A DNA stretch of 64,000 bases from Beroe forskalii (Eukaryota > Ctenophora > Nuda > Beroida > Beroidae): NCBI GenBank assembly GCA_011033025.1, contig WFMF01000122.1, positions 62,001 through 126,000 of the forward strand. The letters run 5' to 3'. The notes beneath the pieces were generated by a model. It saw nothing but the letters and a program-made list of their open reading frames with translations, was not told the DNA's origin and ran no database searches. A program made the position numbers and the translations under genes. Below are positions 50,401-57,984 of the stretch, piece by piece (the stretch's first letter is position 1; each line of letters opens with the position of its first letter).

Positions 50401-53400
50401 AGTATTTATTGGTACCCACTGCTGGAGTATGAATACAAAAGACCCATTCTCAATAGATACACGTCTTAGTAACTAGCTAAATTATACGATGTCAGAGTCA
50501 AGATTGTGTGCTGCCAACGTTAGCTCAGAACTGAGCTAGCTGCTGTCAGAGGAGACTGGCGTCAGTGTGATATGGTGTCAAGATGAAATGGTGTCAAGAT
50601 GAACTGGTGTCAAGATGAACTGGTGTCAAGATGAACTGATGTGGAGATGAACTTATGTCAAGATGAAATGGTGTCAAGATTGACTATTGTGTTTTGCATA
50701 ATCAAAACCCAAAAAAGGAAAAAGGTGGTTCGACATAACCAATTTACCATTGTAAACCCTGATAATGACGTCACTCAACAAATTCCTGAACCCCCAATTG
50801 TTGCCTCACAGAAAAGTGGCAGCTAAGGATCTGTACACGCAATCATACCTTATAAGGAGATTAGTATATCGCAACTCAGTATAGGTACACTAACCAGTCT
50901 GAGAAATTAAGGTCTGTAGAGTGTAGACCCTTATTACTAGAGCACCAACTACAGGTACAAAGTTTAGGGGAGGGCTGAGGTATATTCTCTTATCTGATGT
51001 CACAACAGTTCTTGTTTCAGGCGACTCAATCAAATATGAATTCTTTTGGAGTTTTGGGGTTTGATAATCATACCAAAAAACTGAACAGTGCTAGGGTTGT
51101 TGTATCATCATCGCCTACATTTTATAATGCTCTTGAACTGAAACTTACCCACTGTTTTTCTCTGATTTAGCAATTCTCACGGGAACCAAAATCTAATTCA
51201 TGAATTTCATTATTTCACCCTCATCAAGTGCTCTGCTACCCTTTGTTTGTACGCCTTAAGACGCCTCAAGTTTCCAAAAGCTCCCTCGCAATGTTACATT
51301 TCATTCAACTGTGTGAGGAAATTTTTAGGTGGTGATAATGGTACACGCATAGGAGTTAATATATTATATTCATTTGTTTTCACACGTGACACTGGTTCTC
51401 GCACATGATTGGCCAGTGCGAGGCGGGGTTCCGAATTGTGATTGGTTCCCAGGTACCAAGGTTCACGTGCTCTAAGTTCTGGACGGTGATTGGTTTTCGA
51501 AGACACGTGCTCGAGGTTATGGGGTACGATTGGTTCTGAAAAGAGTTGTAGCAATGATAGAGCACTGCTAGGTGTGTGTATTGAGGGGTAGAAAAGAGTA
51601 TGTGAGAGAATTGAGGCTGTGAGGGAGGTTTTAAAATTTTAATAGAACTACTGGACTTCCATCGAAATAATGATAATATGACTCTAAAAATCTTAAAGAT
51701 GCTTAAAAAATGAGCCAGAAGTTTATGACCTAATCCCATAATGTACGAACAGATAATTACGACATTGAACGATCGATAACATTACGTCACAGAAAAGGAA
51801 TGATGACGCATACTCACATATCTAGCCTCGTGTTTCTCGTGAGACAGCTCGTTGAGGATGGTCCTGACTCTGCCAGCAGGGGAGCTGGAGATGGCACCCA
51901 GCAGGTTGTTAGCCCCTGAAAACACAGGGTTACATAAAGAAAGGTAGGGGTGAATCATGGGGGTGTTAGCACCTGAAAACAAGGAAGGTGATGTGGGGGT
52001 CAAGGGGTAAATCAGGGGGGGACGTTAGCCCCTGACACACAGCGCGGGTCAGGAAGGAGTGAATCATGAGGCGATGTACCAGGTCACCAGGATTGATCCC
52101 GGAGCGGAGTCTTGAGGAAATAGTTAGATACTTGACATATCTTCCAAACCCAAAGTTCGGAAGAATCCTCGTGTTTTGCATATTGCTTTGAATCTTGAGC
52201 CTATTTAATGAAGTCTTGAGATTTGATAACCAGGTAATCACAGTGCGCACATTGCTCAAATTAAACTTCTACTTCTGCTGGATAAATAGCCCGTGAACGA
52301 TACAACAGGAGGCTTCCTAAAACCTTGTAGAATCTCTCACCAGTCCCACTATTGCTGTCAACCATTGACGATTTACTGGATCCCTGGATGAAGCACAGCT
52401 ACAGTTCCAGTCACCAGACAAGGTGATTGATCTCATTAGACATTCTAGGAACGTCAATTCATGTCTGAGATGAAAGTAGCGTACTGGTAGACTAGAGTTG
52501 ACAAGAAATTGATGGGAGTTTGCGTGAGACATGGCAAGTTCTCCACTCTATTAAAACCTATGGTATTTTCAGAGGTATTTAAACGGCAATGACAGGCTCA
52601 GTGAGATGGTTAGTTCGGTACTGGAAGGCTGAAATCTTCATGTTGTACGGGTTCCTAGTACCGCTACCAAAACAGCACCAGTGGTTTTAAATTGGAGAAA
52701 TGGATCGGATGAAGGATTTTAAATATTTATCAATGTCCACGATATATCTTATGGAATATATATTCAATTCTTATTTTAAATTCAAATCAATGAAAGCCCA
52801 ATTCAAACGACCAGAACTAAAACATATATTCTGTTTAATGACTGCATACATCTTTCAAATTCTATCCAAAACATCCTGTATATAATTATTTTCATAACAA
52901 AGATAGACTTGCTTACTTCTGGAATTCTTTAAAATGGCTACAGTGAAAGCACTACAACATGATTGATATTATTCCGACGTATTCATCTTATGCAGGAGCA
53001 CTATTTAAAAACAGAAGATCTGACGACTTAGCATCAGAACTATCATCAATAATCTGCTTGCTGAATCAGTGACGAGGCAAAACACACCATGAACTCATGA
53101 AATGGAGCGAAGGACAACGGGCATTTGAGGACATTCAACATGATTGCTTTGTTAAATCATCTAATCTAAAAGTGGTGTCTGAGTTAGAAGTAATAACGAA
53201 GTGTTGAACGTGCTACCTATTTGACGAGATATCAAGAGCACACTGCCTAGTCCACTCAATCAAATGAATAAGCTCTTCCAATTTTATCGGAATCTGTACA
53301 TGTAAAATAGCGACTTATCATCTGCTAATATTTACACAGTTAACATGATTATCCACGAACTACATGATCTGGACACCTTACCTGCGTGCACACACACGTT

Positions 53401-54915
53401 AACACATTATCATGTAGGACAGTTGAGAAACTATAGCTTCTAATGAAAAGAGACCACCACAGTATCTTACTGAGCAACGTACAGGCCACAGTATTATCTA
53501 ACAAGCTTTATAGAGCACATATTCCTATATAATATATATTATACACAGTAAAGTGCACTAGAATACACTTCTTTATCCATGTTGGGATATTATAAAGACC
53601 TTGTCAAGAGGAATTTGGTAAGTAAACACATGATTTGTATGCTCCATTAACAGTTAAGAGAAACTGTGGGGCATGTAAAGGACACGCCACAATTCTGTGG
53701 AATTATTATGTCTAAAAAATTGAATGTAGAAAACTTCTGACAATCTTTAACAATAAATCTGAATGATTTCCACAATGATACAGGGCATATAAGACTTCCC
53801 TAGCCAGTAATTCTCATTCCTCCTAAACAGTAAATTCCTCCATTGGACAGTTATCTACTCAACTCTCAATCTCAATATTTTGTTTTAACAGTCAACTATA
53901 TTCAGCAGTAATAGGTCTTTTTCCTATCATCTGGAAAACTAAATGAGGTAATGTTACACATTACGCACCTGCCATTAGCTTTGTGTTCAGATGATAATGG
54001 TAGTGGAGCTGGACCACTTTCTCCAATGCCAGATCAACGTTACTGAAAAGATACAGTTATTGATTGGTGAAAGTTACATTCACAGAATGACATTCTACAA
54101 TATGAATGTAGAATGGTGGATGTGTGTATAACACAAATCTACACACACAAGGTAATGTACAGCACTGTAATTGATGTGTTGACACTACTGCACTTGATAA
54201 GCTTCCTGTATTTGCTAGTGAGGTGCTATGAAGTGTAAAAGTGTCATTTCTGTGTTACTACAAAGGCAATGGAATTTTATGAGCCGTCACATTCACATGT
54301 AACATCATAGTGTAAGGCAGCAGCTAAGCCAAATTATCAATAGTGATATAAGCAATCAAACGTTTAATGAATCTGACAACTTTCTAAGTTTGAGATGGTC
54401 TTTGTATTGTTATGAAAAAATGTAAAATATTAATGGTGGTTCAAAGTACTTTAACAACAATTCAACATAGCATCCTGAATAGATATATTCAAATTTTTAA
54501 GCTTTAGCCAAATTATGATTTGCTGGTTTGATAAGTAGATGATTCAATACTTACTGCAAAGCAAGAGGCAATTCTTTTCCATCCTCCACATCAGGTTGAC
54601 TATCTTTGCCGTCTCTAAAACAACTTATTCAATTGTAAAGAATCATTTATAAAACTGCAATATTATCTTGAAAAAACACTTTAAATTCATCATTAGGTAA
54701 TTATCTATGGTATTTAGCTATTTGGGTAGCACATAAGTTGCACCAGTTACATGTTTATTGGCAAAAACACCAAAAGTAACATACTGTAAAGCCTGGAGAG
54801 CTCTGTCTAGGAGATCAATGTAGATGTCCCTGGAACTCTTCTTTGATGGTTTAAAGTCCAATGCTGTAGTTGACTGATAGCAAGATCGCTCTATGTGAAC
54901 TTGCTTCACTGACAT
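14371..54915 (-). CDS. RIPOR: RIPOR (FAM65) family Rho-interacting protein, spliced, ~40 kb
   Basis: Thirteen minus-strand exons were placed: 54915-54785, 54614-54555, 54042-53969, 51915-51818, 38404-38361, 20540-20457, 18402-18361, 18022-17936, 17429-17211, 17104-16984, 16814-16574, 16301-16043 and 15830-15334, continued by 15166-15031, 14844-14670 and 14495-14371. Phases match at every junction except 51818/38404, where at least one exon is missing. The early coil segment [19 protein letters not shown] corresponds to the conserved GAxxxxxAxxxSPAxK part of RIPOR proteins. [14 protein letters not shown] corresponds to their [29 protein letters not shown] corresponds to LGTIKLNLEITWYP at the end of the C2-like domain. 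The C-terminal helical part looks like ARM repeats, as in RIPORs. Family members bind active Rho and control cell polarity and migration. Confidence 0.72.
14670..14844 (-). CDS. RIPOR: RIPOR exon o (ARM/HEAT-type repeat)
   Basis: 175 nt: [39 protein letters not shown] and [15 protein letters not shown]. The repeated 'IRxxAxxxL' helix pattern is typical of ARM/HEAT repeats. Confidence 0.82.
15031..15166 (-). CDS. RIPOR: RIPOR exon n
   Basis: 136 nt: [20 protein letters not shown], then [17 protein letters not shown] and [14 protein letters not shown], phase 0. Confidence 0.82.
15334..15830 (-). CDS. RIPOR: RIPOR exon m (helical, ARM-like)
   Basis: 497 nt: [20 protein letters not shown]...[20 protein letters not shown]...[15 protein letters not shown]...[20 protein letters not shown], ending VQ. 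Strongly helical, the longest exon of the gene. Confidence 0.85.
16043..16301 (-). CDS. RIPOR: RIPOR exon l
   Basis: 259 nt: [20 protein letters not shown], a basic patch [20 protein letters not shown], then [24 protein letters not shown]. Its 5' edge lies in a 30-bp tandem repeat. Confidence 0.8.
16291..16390. repeat. 30-bp tandem repeat with CCAAT, overlapping a RIPOR exon edge
   Basis: GCCAATGAG occurs at 16292, 16322, 16352 and 16382, a period of exactly 30 bp. The middle copies share the flank AAGCAGGAAGGGATT. The first copy includes the acceptor and first bases of RIPOR exon l. Confidence 0.85.
16574..16814 (-). CDS. RIPOR: RIPOR exon k (Ser/Thr/Pro-rich linker)
   Basis: 241 nt: [20 protein letters not shown], then a Thr/Pro/Ser-rich, presumably disordered stretch ending PHIISS. 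Phases fit both neighbours. Confidence 0.78.
16984..17104 (-). CDS. RIPOR: RIPOR exon j
   Basis: 121 nt that read [20 protein letters not shown], then [20 protein letters not shown] and one extra nt, ending at GTGAGT. Confidence 0.78.
17211..17429 (-). CDS. RIPOR: RIPOR exon i (end of C2-like domain)
   Basis: 219 nt, phase 0: [23 protein letters not shown], equivalent to RIPOR's DLGTIKLNLEITWYPF, then a linker ending [16 protein letters not shown]. Confidence 0.8.
17936..18022 (-). CDS. RIPOR: RIPOR exon h
   Basis: 87 nt, phase 0: [20 protein letters not shown] then [16 protein letters not shown]2-like strands. Confidence 0.75.
18361..18402 (-). CDS. RIPOR: RIPOR exon g
   Basis: 42 nt, phase 0: [21 protein letters not shown] beta strand of the C2-like domain. 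Confidence 0.7.
19310..20250. repeat. Three tandem ~320-400-bp units with internal hairpins
   Basis: Each unit begins TGATTTTAT(A/G)AAGGAGCACTC (about 19314, 19711 and 20031) and carries GACGAGGGTCGTCAGACCCG. Each ends with paired arms. In units 2 and 3, GGTAATAATACAATTAACAA pairs with GTTTGTTAATCGTACATTAT. Unit 3 is truncated. It lies in the 18.4-20.5 kb RIPOR intron. No open frame of note. Confidence 0.75.
20457..20540 (-). CDS. RIPOR: RIPOR exon f (C2-like domain start)
   Basis: 84 nt, phase 0 both ends: [20 protein letters not shown] then [14 protein letters not shown]. It aligns with RIPOR's IFMKYGRQRWKLKGKIEV...SWDGEE. The x-NxxWxxT pattern is C2-like. Confidence 0.75.
22861..22996. 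repeat. ACACACAAACATACGTAC microsatellite-like array
   Basis: A/C-rich variable repeat built from ACACAAACATACGTAC and ACATACACACAGAC units. Confidence 0.8.
24452..24552 (+). mobile_element. CRE-palindrome element, best full copy with 25-bp TIRs
   Basis: The left end TACGGCGCGCACGAGAAATA(GGCGG) and right end (CCGCC)TATTTCTCGCGCGCGGCGTA are inverted copies with about 2 mismatches in 25. The interior holds GATGACGTCAATATCATAG and GTAGTGAGTTGAAGACGTTGG. It has no coding capacity. Confidence 0.85.
24940..24975 (-). mobile_element. CRE-palindrome half copy
   Basis: CCACTTTAATCTGTGATAATGACGTCA, the inner half in reverse orientation. Confidence 0.5.
25096..25164 (+). mobile_element. CRE-palindrome element copy
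   Basis: AATGGGCGGTTGAATGTGACGTATTATCATGG then GATGAATTGATGACGCTGAAAC. Core mutated to TGACGTAT. Confidence 0.65.
25305..25388 (+). mobile_element. CRE-palindrome element copy
   Basis: GATAATAGGCAGTTGACTG, TGACGTCATTATCAGGGTTT and ATGGTGAGTTGTTGACATG...GGCTATCC, with both ends recognisable. Confidence 0.7.
25505..25610 (+). mobile_element. CRE-palindrome element, near full length
   Basis: TAATGCGCCCACTTGAGAAATAGGCGG at the left end and CAACCGCCTATTTTTTCTTG at the right. The core is altered to ATGTCGTCAATCATTATCATGG. Confidence 0.75.
27112..27153 (-). mobile_element. CRE-palindrome half copy
   Basis: GTCATCAAGTTACCACTTTAATTC then ATGATCATGACGTCA, reverse orientation. Confidence 0.6.
27309..27400. 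promoter_or_regulatory. CCAAT-box cluster
   Basis: ACCAAT at 27318, 27348 and 27388 within diverged repeats that share ATCATT(T/C)GAAT. Spacing 30 and 40 bp. Confidence 0.45.
27920..27985 (-). mobile_element. CRE-palindrome copy
   Basis: TTATCAACTAACTACATTATAACG, GTGATAATGACGTCATCG and GGCCTATTTCACGTGCG, reverse orientation with one outer end kept. Confidence 0.6.
30132..30200 (+). mobile_element. CRE-palindrome copy
   Basis: AATAAGTTCTGACAATGACGTCATTTTCATAG then TAGTTGGTTGATGACGAAAACTGCCCATT. Confidence 0.6.
31120..31163 (-). mobile_element. CRE-palindrome half copy
   Basis: GTCAATTCATCATTCTAACCTTTGATAATGACGTCA, reverse orientation. Confidence 0.55.
31362..31518. repeat. 26-27-bp tandem repeat, ~6 units
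   Basis: AAGTG(C/T)ACGTTTTGCAGCC recurs at 31371, 31397, 31429, 31456, 31483 and 31509 (one 32-bp unit, the rest 26-27). It lies in the 18-kb RIPOR intron; open frames across it are by-products. Confidence 0.85.
32215..32255 (-). mobile_element. CRE-palindrome half copy
   Basis: GTCATCAACTGACTACCTTAACCCCTGATAATGACGT, with the core mutated at its last bases. Confidence 0.55.
32819..32860 (-). mobile_element. CRE-palindrome half copy
   Basis: CCATCAATTGATCACGCTAAACTATGACAATGACGTCA. Confidence 0.5.
33019..33065 (+). mobile_element. CRE-palindrome half copy
   Basis: GATGACGTCATTATCATAGTTTATAGTAGTGAATTGATGACGT, both inner CRE-like ends kept. Confidence 0.6.
33167..33201 (+). mobile_element. CRE-palindrome half copy
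   Basis: TGACGTCATTATCACAGGTTAGAGTGGTTAGTT. Confidence 0.5.
33358..33410 (+). mobile_element. CRE-palindrome right half
   Basis: GTCATTATCTGGTTCTAATG then GTTGATGTTGTGAACCGCCTATTCC. Confidence 0.5.
33498..33582 (+). mobile_element. CRE-palindrome element, near full length
   Basis: AAGAGATATAGGCGGTTATGATGATGTCATTATCATG, then GTAAATTGATGACATCGAACCGCCTATTCTTCGCGTG. Both inverted ends present; core TGATGTCA. Confidence 0.75.
34225..34335. promoter_or_regulatory. Four CCAAT boxes at 30-31-bp spacing
   Basis: CCAAT at 34233, 34263, 34294 and 34324 with little sequence conserved between them. Confidence 0.55.
34760..34900. promoter_or_regulatory. ATTGG (inverted CCAAT) cluster at 31-35-bp spacing
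   Basis: ATTGG at 34765, 34800, 34832 and 34863, plus a decayed ATTCG at 34894. The later units share GCTT(T/A)TGATTGGATAATGTT. Confidence 0.55.
38361..38404 (-). CDS. RIPOR: RIPOR micro-exon e
   Basis: 44 nt between TTTTCAG and GTATGT that read (x)[14 protein letters not shown]. It is isolated by introns of 13 and 18 kb. It is recognised because it matches RIPOR's GFARLCPGDQYE and its phase fits the next exon. Confidence 0.68.
39725..39772 (-). mobile_element. CRE-palindrome half copy
   Basis: ACACCACTATTTGACCATTCTAAACAATGATAAAGACGTCA. Confidence 0.4.
40171..40218 (-). mobile_element. CRE-palindrome half copy
   Basis: CATCAATGTCAACAATTCCCCACTTTAACTCATGATAATGACGTCA. Confidence 0.6.
41416..41463 (+). 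mobile_element. CRE-palindrome half copy
   Basis: GATAACGTCATTATCATAGCTTAAGGTGGTGAGTTGACGGCGT. Confidence 0.6.
43565..43624. repeat. 12-bp tandem TTTATCTCTAGA
   Basis: About four consecutive copies, the last lacking two bases. Confidence 0.85.
43750..43811 (+). mobile_element. CRE-palindrome copy
   Basis: AGTGACGTCATTTTCAGGGATT, then AAACTGATGACGCATGCAACCGTCTACTTT. Confidence 0.55.
46860..49690 (-). mobile_element. Degenerate, 5'-truncated non-LTR retrotransposon (CR1/L2/Jockey-like)
   Basis: Read on the minus strand. Endonuclease tail [10 protein letters not shown] at about 49.4 kb, then a linker ([31 protein letters not shown]), then the reverse transcriptase start ([31 protein letters not shown]) and [13 protein letters not shown] at about 47.9 kb. 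After a frameshift come FILFADDTN (catalytic FADD) and the C-terminal [20 protein letters not shown] and [20 protein letters not shown]. Several frameshifts and stops make it a dead copy. The most intact piece is 48206-48988. It lies in the 13-kb RIPOR intron, sense to the host gene. Confidence 0.88.
50575..50690. repeat. 16-bp tandem GTGTCAAGATGAACTG, ~7 units
   Basis: Seven adjacent units with few substitutions. The fifth reads ATGTGGAGATGAACTT. Confidence 0.85.
50744..50777 (-). mobile_element. CRE-palindrome half copy
   Basis: ATTTACCATTGTAAACCCTGATAATGACGTCA. Confidence 0.5.
51388..51545. promoter_or_regulatory. ATTGG/CACGTG repeat cluster
   Basis: ATTGG at 51408, 51441, 51489 and 51529, alternating with CACGTGCTC (E-box) at about 51463 and 51504. 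It lies about 300 bp downstream of RIPOR exon d. Confidence 0.45.
51818..51915 (-). CDS. RIPOR: RIPOR exon d (conserved SPAG helix)
   Basis: 98 nt that read [20 protein letters not shown] then [19 protein letters not shown], phase 0. This gave the best family match: GA, SPAG and the ExxxxxxE spacing equal RIPOR's GASKMKQAFATSPASKAARE. Confidence 0.75.
51900..52045 (-). repeat. Three-copy ~58-bp tandem over a RIPOR splice acceptor
   Basis: The acceptor context (plus-strand GTTAGCCCCTGAAAACA) recurs at about 51907, 51964 and 52024 as GTTAG(C/A)CCTGA-like segments, with GGTGAATCATG-type sequence between them. Only the first copy continues into the exon. Confidence 0.55.
52050..53968 (-). other. 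RIPOR intron sequence
   Basis: Minus-strand intron between exons c and d. No repeat or exon was recognised apart from the acceptor-proximal tandem at 51900-52045. Confidence 0.5.
53969..54042 (-). CDS. RIPOR: RIPOR exon c (helical)
   Basis: 74 nt that read [25 protein letters not shown], then G|GTGCGT. This matches the KVDELYEAYCIQRRLQDGA helix of RIPORs in position and pattern. Confidence 0.7.
54555..54614 (-). CDS. RIPOR: RIPOR exon b
   Basis: 60 nt that complete Gln and then read [19 protein letters not shown], with 2 nt left over at the GTAAGT donor. Both junctions are in phase. Confidence 0.65.
54785..54915 (-). CDS. RIPOR: RIPOR exon a (N-terminal; possible start codon)
   Basis: ATG at 54913-54915 in GCCAAAATGT starts [35 protein letters not shown] follows, ending CA|GTATGT in phase 2. 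The frame is open upstream to an AG at about 54942, so this may instead be an internal exon. DRALQ resembles the RVEQVYRALKRGL stretch of vertebrate RIPORs. Confidence 0.6.
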
Positions 54916-55169
54916 TTTGGCACACTCAAACCATATCTGATATAATGCAAACTATGTGTAAGATAGTCTAACCTAGTATTTGATGATAAATTTGAGTCAG
55001 ATAATAAAATAATAATCCACTTGATATTAGTCTGAATAAAAAGAATATTTCAAACTTTAAAATTGGAAACTTCTATCATCATTTTTAGAAGGTTAATATC
55101 AATAATTAAATGAACTACAACCAATAAATTACCTATCTGAAGAGTTTAGCACAATGGACTTTTATAAAA

Positions 55170-56540
55170 ATCAACTCATAACACACCCAAGTCAACTCAT
55201 AACATGCCCCTCATCAACTCATAACATACCCCTATCAACTCAAAACACACCCAAGTCAACTCATAACATGCCCCTCTCAACTCATAACACACCCCTCTCA
55301 ACTCATAACACACCCCTTTCAACTCATAACATACCCCTATGAACTCTTAACATACGCCTATGAACCCCTCATCAACTCATAACCCACCCCTATCAACTCA
55401 TAACACACCCCTATCAACTCATAACATACCCCTCTCAACTCATAACACACCCCTTTCAACTCATAACACACCCAAGTTAACTCACAACATACCCCTATCA
55501 ACTCATAACCCAGTAACCCACCCCTCTCAACTCAAAACACACCCCTTTCAACTCATAACATACCCCTATCAACTCATAACATACCCCTCTCAACTCATAA
55601 CACACCCCTTTCAACTCATAACACACCCAAGTCAACTCATAACATACCCCTATCAACTCATAACACACCCCTATCAACTCATAACACACCCCTATCAACT
55701 CATAACATATCCCTCTCAACTCATAACCCACCCCTCTCAACTCATAACCCACCCCTATCAACTCATAACATACCCATTACCCCTCTCAACTCATAACATA
55801 CCCCTCTCAACTCATAACACATTTCAACCCACACCCAAGTCAACTCATAACATACCCCTATCAACTCATAACACACCCCTTTCAACTCATAACACACCCA
55901 AGTCAACTCATAACATACCCCTATAAACTCATAACCCACCCCTCTCAACTCATAACACACCCCTTTCAACTCAAAACACACCCAAGTCAACTCATAACAT
56001 ACCCCTCTCAACTCATAACACACCCTTTCAACTCATAACATACCCCTATCAACTCATAACAGCCCCTATCAACTCATAACACACCCTAGTCAACTCATAA
56101 CATACCCCTACCAACTCATAACCCACCCCTATCAACTCATAACACACCCAAGTCAACTCATAACCCACCCCTCTCAACTCATAACACACCTCTTTCAACT
56201 CATAACATACCCCTATCAACTCATAACACACCCCAGTCAACTCATAACATACCCCAGGCAACTCATAACATACCCCTCTCAACTCATAACACACCCCTTT
56301 CAACTCATAACACACCCAAGTCAACTCATAACCCACCCATGTCAACTCATAACCCACCCCTTTCAACTCATAACATGCCCCTATCAACTCATAACAGACC
56401 GTATCAACTCATAACACACCCCAGTCAACTCATAACATACCCCTATCAACTCATAACCCACCCCTATCAACTCATAACATACCCCTTTCAACTCATAACA
56501 TACCCCAGTCAACTCATAACATACCCCTATCAACTCTTAC
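55170..56540. repeat. ~1.37-kb minisatellite, 21-bp unit, ~65 copies
   Basis: Unit CAACTCATAACACACCCCT plus two variable bases. Variants differ mainly at ACATA/ACACA and in CCCCT(A/C/T)T versus CCCAAG. Because 21 is a multiple of three, long heptapeptide open frames (STHNTPL, CYELRGV) arise on both strands. They are not genes. It lies 0.25 kb upstream of the first RIPOR exon found. Confidence 0.95.
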
Positions 56541-56579
56541 AGACGTAATTTGATTAATCAAAATATATGAATTCCCACT

Positions 56580-56680
56580 GTTTCCCTTATACATGAAGCA
56601 ATTGCCTTAGGCATAAAGCAAAGCCCTTATGGATAAAGAAAATGCCTTATGCATAAGGACTCTTCCTTATAAGTTTAGGG
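56580..56680. repeat. Short degenerate tandem of GCCTTATGCATAAAG
   Basis: About five diverged units of CCTTA(T/G)...CATAAAG, period about 20 bp. Confidence 0.5.
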
Positions 56681-56689
56681 TTACATTTG

Positions 56690-57955
56690 GGCATTCTTGT
56701 TGAAAGGAAAATATTAAACTGAACATGAACCATTATCCCGAAGCCCCTGTTTGGACAGAGAGCATTGAAACTATCAAGTTGGGTCCAAAATGTGACAATA
56801 GCATCCAAAAATGTGCCTAGAATTTGTCAAAATATGGACAAACAAAAATGTTACCATCCTTCATCAACAGGGAGGGAAATATGGGGTATAATCATTGTAC
56901 TACGGGCTACCTTAGTAGCTTAATTGAGTGGTGATCGACAGGCATAAAAACTTTCAAGAATAACATAACCCCAATGTAGTAAATACAGCACAGTTAAAAC
57001 ATTCTTGTCTTAAATTATTCTTGACTTGGCAAAATGGCCAAGGTCACTTTAATCAACCAGGTCAGTTGCAGCTATCTAAGCATAGCTGATACTTCCTTGT
57101 ACACATAGACCAGAGGCTAAGAGTGTGAAATTTTAAGATGCTGTGGCCACTGGACTGCCAGGGATATCCTAGGCAGAAAGCATTAAATCAGTCCTGGACC
57201 ACATAGGTCTGGTAAGCTGTCAATACCTAGTGGCTTCATCAGACTGCAAAGTGCAAAGCTAGCCAAGGCTTGCTTGGAGATTGAGTTAGATCAGCAGAAG
57301 CACCATCCCCCTTTGTCTAACTGGGTCAATGGGTGGCCTGACCCAGCTGGACTGTAAAATGGAAGGGGTCCAGATACAGGAGAATGCTTGGGGCATGGAA
57401 AGGGACTGTACTGTTAACTTTGCTATTTATGTAATGGTTTTCTACTTGGGGAGATTCAGTGAATTGTGGGATGGTGTTAAAGCAGTTAGAACTTTCTTCA
57501 TGTCATATACTTCCTACAAGGTACTCTTAATATTCAAGTAAAATAATTAAATATAAACAATGCTATACACAAGCTTAAGCAACATATTATGTGAATAATT
57601 TACGATTCTGAAAACAAAATATTGATGAAAACTAAATGATTCATGTACCAGATCCGGACAAACTGAACCACTGTGCATTATATGCAGAGAAAATATGTTA
57701 GAACCCTCATTTTTTATATTTAGAAGCAAAGGGGTTTTCACAAAAGACATGAAGAATTCAACTTTCCATATCAGATAATACATATAACTGGAACTGATGC
57801 AATAATCTATGAGATGACTTGCATGTGAAGTAAAGTAAAGAAAAAAAAGTAAGCAAAATGGTATTTAACCATCTCTCATACTCAGTACTCACTTGATCAA
57901 TATCAATACTCACTTGATCAATATCAATTGACCAATTGTAAACAATTATTTAGCA
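56690..57955. other. No gene recognised
   Basis: Unique-looking AT-rich sequence between the 21-bp arrays. Short open frames without conserved features. It may be the 5' flank of the RIPOR gene. Confidence 0.4.
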
Positions 57956-57984
57956 CCATTTCACTCCAGTGCCATTTCCATTGC

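Larger units (their letters stand above)
38405..51817 (-). other. 13-kb RIPOR intron region (missing exon somewhere inside)
   Basis: Carries the LINE remnant (46.86-49.69 kb), several CRE-palindrome copies, a CCAAT cluster and the 16-bp array. By family comparison about 25 residues should lie between KHEARY and LIGHGRLS, so an exon ending in phase 1 is expected here. I could not locate it. Confidence 0.5.

Noticed and set aside
55360-56387. Long STHNTPL / CYELRGV heptapeptide open frames
   Set aside because: By-product of the other 21-bp array; both strands open, no splice or start context.
55170-56540. CRISPR-like regular array
   Set aside because: Units are contiguous 21-mers with no unique spacers, in a eukaryotic genome; a minisatellite.
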